Shown here piece after piece: positions 6,001-12,502 of a stretch of 12,502 nucleotides of DNA. Source of the stretch: Acidobacteriota bacterium (GTDB lineage: Bacteria > Acidobacteriota > Vicinamibacteria > Vicinamibacterales > 2-12-FULL-66-21). Each line of letters starts with the position of its first letter. Position 1 is the first letter of the stretch. The DNA is taken from NCBI GenBank assembly GCA_013694635.1, contig JACDCA010000444.1, forward strand, positions 1 through 12,502, read 5' to 3'. Position numbers and translations under genes: made by a program. The notes beneath the pieces are model-generated. The model ran no database searches. It was not told the origin of the DNA and saw only the letters and a list, made by a program, of their open reading frames with translations.

Positions 6001-6852
6001 GTGAATCTTCGGGGGCAGCAAGATCGGATGAGCTCTGAAATGACGCGGGGTCTCACCGCGCGCCCCTTTCCGGCACGGGGAATGCGAGCGTCAACCGGCA
6101 TGGGTGAGTTCAACGACCGCCTGCTCGGGGAACTGATCGACGCCGTCAAATCGGCGGTGAAAAAAGAGCAAGCTGAACGGCTCCGCGACGTGTACCTGAT
6201 CGGAGATATCGAAAAGGACGTTGCCCGCGTCGTCATAGAACGCCTGCGCGAACTGGCGAACGAAGGGCCGGGGCCCATCACCCTGTACATCAACACGGCG
6301 GGGGGAAACGTCACCGACGGTCTTGCGATCCATGACGCCCTCCTGGACGTCATCTCGAGAGGCATCCAGGTCACGATCGCGGTCCAGGGCATGGCTTACT
6401 CGATGGGCTCGGTGATTCTCCAGGCGGCCAGCCCCGGCCAGCGGTACTCATTCCCGCACTCGTGGATCATGATCCATGAACCCGCGAAGTGGGCGGGGTG
6501 GCAATCGACGACCGCGGCGGCGCAGCACCTGGACCGACTCAAGCAGATGCAGAGCCAGATTTATCGGATCCTCTCCTCCCGGTCGGGCCGGCCGCTCAGA
6601 CAGATCATCCGCGATACCAAGCGGACTGACTTCTATCTGGACGCGACCAAGGCGCTCGAATATGGCTTGATCGACCGGGTGCTCGGCGTGACCCACGCCT
6701 CGACGCCGGTGCTGTCGGAGACGACGGCTGATTCGCGGTCGGAAGCGGCCGCCGCCGAAAGGCCGATGCGCGATCCCTCGCCGCACACCGGGCCGGAACC
6801 TGTCGAGCGCACCGCGGAACGGGTCGCGGGGTCGCAGCAGCGAACCCCATGA
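6001..6852 (+). CDS. ClpP-like serine protease with extended N- and C-termini
   Basis: 283 residues from a GTG start; the protease core spans about 58-230. It carries ClpP landmarks: YINTAGGNVTDGLAIHDAL (96-114, the oxyanion-strand GG), the nucleophile Ser134 in GMAYSMGS, His159 in IMIHEP and a likely Asp210 in KRTDFYLDATKALEYGLIDRVL, so the Ser-His-Asp triad appears intact. ClpP forms tetradecameric chambers fed by AAA+ unfoldases, but no Clp ATPase is nearby. The N-terminus is about 40 residues longer than a typical mature ClpP. A tail of about 50 residues (235-283), rich in Ala, Glu, Pro, Arg and Thr, is probably disordered. An in-frame TAG at 5989-5991 bounds the start. GTG 6001 has a weak purine run AGAAG 6 nt upstream; ATG 6028, 6040, 6082 or 6100 are alternatives. 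Its stop overlaps the next start (ATGA). It is probably an accessory ClpP paralogue, not the housekeeping one. Confidence 0.85.
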   Translation: MNLRGQQDRMSSEMTRGLTARPFPARGMRASTGMGEFNDRLLGELIDAVKSAVKKEQAERLRDVYLIGDIEKDVARVVIERLRELANEGPGPITLYINTAGGNVTDGLAIHDALLDVISRGIQVTIAVQGMAYSMGSVILQAASPGQRYSFPHSWIMIHEPAKWAGWQSTTAAAQHLDRLKQMQSQIYRILSSRSGRPLRQIIRDTKRTDFYLDATKALEYGLIDRVLGVTHASTPVLSETTADSRSEAAAAERPMRDPSPHTGPEPVERTAERVAGSQQRTP

Positions 6853-8389
6853 AAGGGTCAGCCGACGCCTATCCGTTCCGCACGCTGCCGGTTCCCTCGC
6901 GTTTCAGCATAGCCATCGGCCTGGTGGCACTGGTGTTTCTGATCGACCAGTCGGCCGGGGACCTCATCGACGACGGCAGCCATCTGCTTCTTCTTGGGAC
7001 GGCGGTCGGCGCCACGGCATGGTTTGCCGGTACGGGGCCCGCGCTGCTGGCGACGGTGCTCGGCGCCGTTCTCGGCGCGACACACGGCGACGGGCGAGAC
7101 ACCGGCGCGGTGGCGCTGCACCTGGCGCTTTTCTTGGTCCAAGGCCTCATCCTGACCGGCGTCGTCGACGAGCTCCGGCGGGCGCGCCGCAGCGCGGAGG
7201 CACGCGCGCGTGATGCAAACGTGGCGCGGCACGAAGGGGAAGTGGCCAACCGCACGAAGGACGAGTTTCTCGCCACGATCTCGCACGAATTGCGGACGCC
7301 GCTGAACGCCGTCCTCGGCTGGGTGCACCTCCTGCGCTCGGGACGCCTCGACGGGCCGACCGCGGTCCGCGGGCTCGAGGCGATCGACCGCAACGTGCGG
7401 CTGCAGGCGCAGCTCACTGCCGATCTGCTCGATGTCTCGAAAGCGCTCACAGGCAAGCTTCGCTTGAACTCACGCCCTGCGGCACTGGAAGACGCCGTCC
7501 GCCAGGCGCTGTCATCCGCCATGCCCGCCGCGAAGGCCAAAGGCGTGCAGCTCGTGTTGACGCATACCGAGCCGGCGGTCGTCCATGGCGATCCGACGCG
7601 CCTTGTGCAGATCGCGTGGCAGTTGATCGCCAACGCTATCAAGTTCACTCCTCGCGGCGGCACGATCGAGGTCGCGACGCAGGCGGTGAAGGACGAAGCG
7701 GTGCTTCGGGTGCAGGACAGCGGTCAGGGGATCGATCCGGCGTTTCTGCCGCGGGTCTTCGAGCGGTTCACGCAGGCGGATTCCTCCGCCACGCGGAAGG
7801 CGGGCGGCCTTGGCGTGGGTCTCGCCCTCGTGCGCGAACTGGTTGAACTGCACGGCGGCGAGATCGAGGCCCGCAACCGTCCGGACCGGAACGGTGCCGT
7901 CTTCACGGTCAAGCTGCCGTTGCAGGTGGCCGAGATGGTCCTGCGCTGCGAGGAGATCGTGGACGGTGACGCGGCGCGGGCGGAAGGTACGCCGCTCGAG
8001 GGCCTGCGCGTGCTCGTCTTCGAGGAAGATACCGAAGGACGTGAATTGATGCGGACGCTGCTCCAGCATGGCGGCGCCGACGTGCAGACGGCGAGTACGG
8101 TGGGTGACGCCCTGACGTCGCTCGAGTCGTGGCGCCCCGATGTGCTCGTCAGCGACAGCCTCTCGAGCGAACACGATTCGTATGCGCTGATCGGCAAGGT
8201 GCTGTCGTTGGAGGCGCACCGCGGCGGCCGCATCCCCGCGGCTGCTCTGACGACCGCGGCGCGCACCGACGAGCGGCTGCGGCACCTTCTGGCCAACGTG
8301 CAGCGGGAATTGCCGAAACCGGTGGAGCCGGCGCTGCTCACCTCGGAAATCGCGCGACTTGCGGGGCGCGAAAGGCGGCGGGCGCAACG

Positions 8390-8393
<4 letters not shown>
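6849..8393 (+). CDS. Membrane hybrid histidine kinase with C-terminal receiver domain
   Basis: 514 residues. The N-terminus holds about three to four hydrophobic segments (roughly 19-38, 44-60, 63-79, 86-107) resembling the KdpD-type DUF4118 membrane module (HLLLLGTAVGATAWFAGTGPALLA). A helical linker leads to HisKA with His146 in FLATISHELRTPLNAVLGW. The ATPase domain has the N-box (LIANAIKFTP, Asn262), G1 (VQDSGQGID, 288-296), F-box (VFERFTQAD, 303-311) and G2 (GGLGVGLALV). A receiver domain (about 385-505) retains an acidic cluster (FEED, 391-394), Asp436, Thr468/469 and Lys490 in LPKPVEP, so phosphotransfer is possible, but the loop after Asp436 (SLSSEHDSY) lacks the usual MPxxDG. No separate output regulator is adjacent. 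The start overlaps the ClpP-like stop (ATGA) and the stop overlaps the treZ start (GTGA), with no strong Shine-Dalgarno, so coupled translation is likely. Confidence 0.9.
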
Positions 8394-10263
<1,870 letters not shown>

Positions 10264-10267
<4 letters not shown>

Positions 10268-12312
10268 TTCACGGTGAAGTCCTGACGCGCGTGATCGAAC
10301 GTCCGGTCGATCGCGAGCCGGACGGTCCGATGCCGCGGCGCGAGTGGCTCGTGACCAACGGGCTTGGCGGATACGCATCCGGCACTGTTGCAGGTGTAGT
10401 CACGCGCCGCTATCACGGACTACTGATTGCGTCGCTGCCGGCGCCGCTCGGGCGCGTCGTCATGCTGAACCATCTGCTCGAACGGGTCCGGATCGCCGGT
10501 GGCGAGACCCTCTGGCTTGGCGACGAAGACGAGGTGGCCGGGCCGAACGCCGCTGACCGGGCCGGGCACCTGGCGGAATTCCGTCTCGAGTTGGGGCTGC
10601 CGGTGTGGCGGTATGCATTTGGCGGGATCGAGATCGAAAAGCGCGTCTTGATGCCCCACGGCCAGAACACCGTGCACGTGCGATACCGCCTGGTGCGCGG
10701 TAGCCGACCGGTCCGGCTGACTCTGCGTCCGTCGGTGCATTTCCGGTCGTACGAGGCCCCGGTCAATGCCTCGGCATCGCTCGTCTATTCGGTTACCGCG
10801 CGCGAGCACCGCTACGAGGTCTGCGCGACCAGCGAGTGGCCGACGTTGCGGATGCTGATGCACGGGTCCGGGGCGGCGTTGACGCTCGATGCGAAAGGGA
10901 ACGGTGAGGTGCCCTACGCCATGGAAGCGCTGCGGGGTTACGAGGGGGTCGGCTCGTTGTGGAGTCCCGGATACTTCCGCGCTGATCTGTTGCCTGGAGA
11001 GACGGCGACGCTCGTTGCGTCGAGCGAACCCTGGGACCTGGTTGGGGCGCTGCATCCTGCCGACGCGCAGGCCGCCGAAATAGACCGGCGCCAGCGGCTG
11101 CTGGCCCTCGCCGGCCGCGCGGCTGAGACCACACTCGAAGCCGAGCTGGTGCTCGCGGCTGACCAGTTCGTCATCACGCCGGCGGGGCGTTCTGAAGAGG
11201 CCGCGCGCGCGCGCGCCGCCGGAGAAGAGGTCCGCACCGTCATCGCAGGATACCACTGGTTCACCGATTGGGGGCGCGACACCATGATCAGCCTCGAAGG
11301 GCTGACGCTGTCGACACACCGGTTCCGCGAGGCAGGCTACATCCTGCGCACCTTCGCGCACTATGTGCGCGACGGGTTGATCCCCAACATGTTTCCGGAC
11401 GGCGCTCGAGAGGGGCTCTACCACACGGCGGATGCGACGCTGTGGTTCTTCCATGCGATGGAGCGATACGTGCGCGCGACGGGTGAAGTCGAAACCCTTC
11501 GGCGACTGCTCCCGACGTTCGTGGAGATCGTCCGCAAACATCTCGATGGCACCCGATTCGGCATCGGCGTCGACCCGTCCGACGGCCTGCTGCGCCAGGG
11601 AGCGGAGGGCTACCAGCTGACGTGGATGGATGCCAAGGTCGATGATTGGGTCGTGACTCCGCGCCGGGGGAAGGCGGTGGAGATCAACGCGCTGTGGTAC
11701 AACGCCCTGCGGCTGCTCAGGACGTGGATCGACGCGCAGGGTGGGGATGCTCAGGGCATCGATCTGGCGGCTCACGCGAATCGGGCGCGCGAGTCGTTCA
11801 ACCGGCGATTCTGGAACGCGGACGCGGGGTATCTCTTCGATGTCGTGGACGGCGAACGCGGCGATGATCCTGCCTGCCGGCCCAATCAGGTCTTTGCCAT
11901 TTCACTGGACCATCCGGTACTGGACGAGGCACGCTGGCCGTCGGTGATGCAGATCGTCCGCGATCGCCTGTTGACCCCCGTCGGCCTCCGGTCGCTCGCG
12001 CCGGGACATCCTGATTACAAGGCCAAGTACTACGGTGATCTTCGCTCCCGTGATGCGGCCTACCACCAGGGCACCGTGTGGGGGTGGCTCATCGGCCCGT
12101 TCGTGGACGCCTGGTTGAAGCTGTATCCCGACGACGGCGCCGGTGCGCGCCGACTGCTCGAGGGGTTCGACCAGCACCTGAGTGTGGCGTGTGTTGGAAC
12201 AATCAGCGAGATCTTCGATGCGGACGCACCCTTCGTGCCAAGGGGATGCGTCGCGCAGGCCTGGAGCGTCGCGGAAGTGCTGCGGTGTCTTGCGAAGACC
12301 TCGCCGAGATGA
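10264..12312 (+). CDS. Glycogen-debranching enzyme / amylo-alpha-1,6-glucosidase (GH133-like)
   Basis: 682 residues. The bacterial N-terminal debranching domain (about 15-270) is marked by REWLVTNGLGGYASGTVAG and RRYHGLLIA. The catalytic (alpha/alpha)6 part (about 295-675) has GYHWFTDWGRDTMISLEGL (329-347), GLIPNMFPDG, YHTADATLWF (386-395), LTWMDAK (452-458), RRGKAVEINALWYNAL (467-482) and YHQGTVWGWLIGPF (600-613), all typical of archaeal/bacterial GDEs similar to the C-terminal half of eukaryotic debranching enzyme. It likely removes alpha-1,6-linked glucose stubs in glycogen, supplying linear chains for trehalose synthesis by the adjacent TreZ route. Unlike TreX or GlgX it is not a GH13 isoamylase. 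It lacks the eukaryotic 4-alpha-glucanotransferase half. Both ends overlap neighbouring genes by 4 nt (ATGA), and no strong ribosome-binding site precedes it, suggesting reinitiation from treZ. Confidence 0.92.
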
Positions 12313-12502
12313 ACGCCCGCCTAGAGGATCTCGGATGGAATGCGCGCTTCGCCGAGGCGTACGCCCCCTTTGCCGCGGATACCCGGCGGCCCGGACGCGT
12401 CGTCCTCGAGCACACGCACATCTACCGAGTCGCAACGCCCGACCAGGAATGCCTGGCGCGCGTGTCCGGCCGGCTGCGGCACCAGGCGGAGTCGCGTCCG
12501 GA
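12309..12502 (+). CDS. rsgA: Ribosome small-subunit-dependent GTPase A, N-terminal part only
   Basis: A frame opening with ATG at 12309 overlaps the debranching-enzyme stop (ATGA) and stays open to the window edge, giving 64 residues. The opening LEDLGWNARFAEAYAPFAAD, then PGRVVLEHTHIYRV and ARVSGRLRH, matches the N-terminal OB-fold region of RsgA/YloQ, a circularly permuted GTPase that helps late 30S subunit maturation. The G-domain motifs that would confirm the call lie outside the window. It is the fifth gene of the overlapping plus-strand series. Confidence 0.75.
   Translation, partial: MNARLEDLGWNARFAEAYAPFAADTRRPGRVVLEHTHIYRVATPDQECLARVSGRLRHQAESRP

Noticed and set aside
5841..6038. 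Small 65-codon plus-strand open frame in the intergenic region
   Set aside because: It overlaps the ClpP-like start in another frame, has no ribosome-binding site, and its product shows no hydrophobic or domain pattern; the inverted repeats explain the sequence better.
8129..8389. Upstream extension of treZ to an ATG at 8129
   Set aside because: The extension lies fully inside the kinase receiver domain, encodes Arg/Ala-rich sequence unlike TreZ, and would need a 265-bp overlap. The GTG at 8390 gives the normal N-terminus and the same 4-nt overlap as its neighbours.
10420..11775. A 451-codon minus-strand frame opposite the debranching enzyme
   Set aside because: Antisense shadow in GC-rich coding DNA; no recognisable domains, and the plus-strand frame is well supported.

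Overview
The window is GC-rich, with strong G/C bias at third codon positions, and is almost fully coding. It looks like chromosomal DNA from a soil or sediment bacterium. The gene mix suggests Acidobacteriota (possibly the Vicinamibacteria side): an adaptor/ABC ATPase pair followed by an NtrC/NtrY-type two-component pair, a QExxH-type secreted metalloprotease, and spacers made of 7-bp units. That placement is an inference from gene content, not a measured assignment. No insertion sequence, phage gene, CRISPR array, tRNA or rRNA was seen.

Layout. (1) 3-743, plus strand: the 3' part of a metzincin-like zinc metalloprotease, ending at a strong intrinsic terminator (773-807). (2) 806-5730, minus strand, read right to left: MacA/HlyD-like periplasmic adaptor, LolD/MacB-type ABC ATPase, NtrC-family sigma-54 response regulator, NtrY-like membrane histidine kinase. 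A possible sigma-54 (-24/-12) promoter precedes the adaptor. No permease is present in the set. (3) 5731-6000: a 270-bp divergent intergenic region with the promoter candidate, a direct repeat and a leader with mutually exclusive stems. (4) 6001-12502, plus strand: ClpP-like serine protease, membrane hybrid histidine kinase with a C-terminal receiver, maltooligosyltrehalose trehalohydrolase (TreZ), a GH133-like glycogen-debranching/amylo-alpha-1,6-glucosidase, and the 5' end of rsgA, which runs off the window.

How the genes fit together. The minus-strand set reads as a self-controlled export module. The kinase and sigma-54 activator probably sense envelope or toxic stress and drive the adaptor/ATPase genes, and thus their own genes. 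The plus-strand set is one tightly packed transcription unit: all four junctions are 4-nt start/stop overlaps (ATGA or GTGA), so translation is probably coupled through five genes of very different function (proteolysis, signalling, two steps of alpha-glucan/trehalose metabolism, ribosome maturation). A stress/osmoprotection theme is plausible but inferred.

The most unusual non-coding structure is in the two spacers either side of the NtrC-type gene (2174-2243 and 3641-3708). Both are built from 7-bp units that begin TGAA-like and then switch to the complementary TTCA-like units. The second folds into a large hairpin that fills the whole gap from the ATPase stop to the regulator's start codon.
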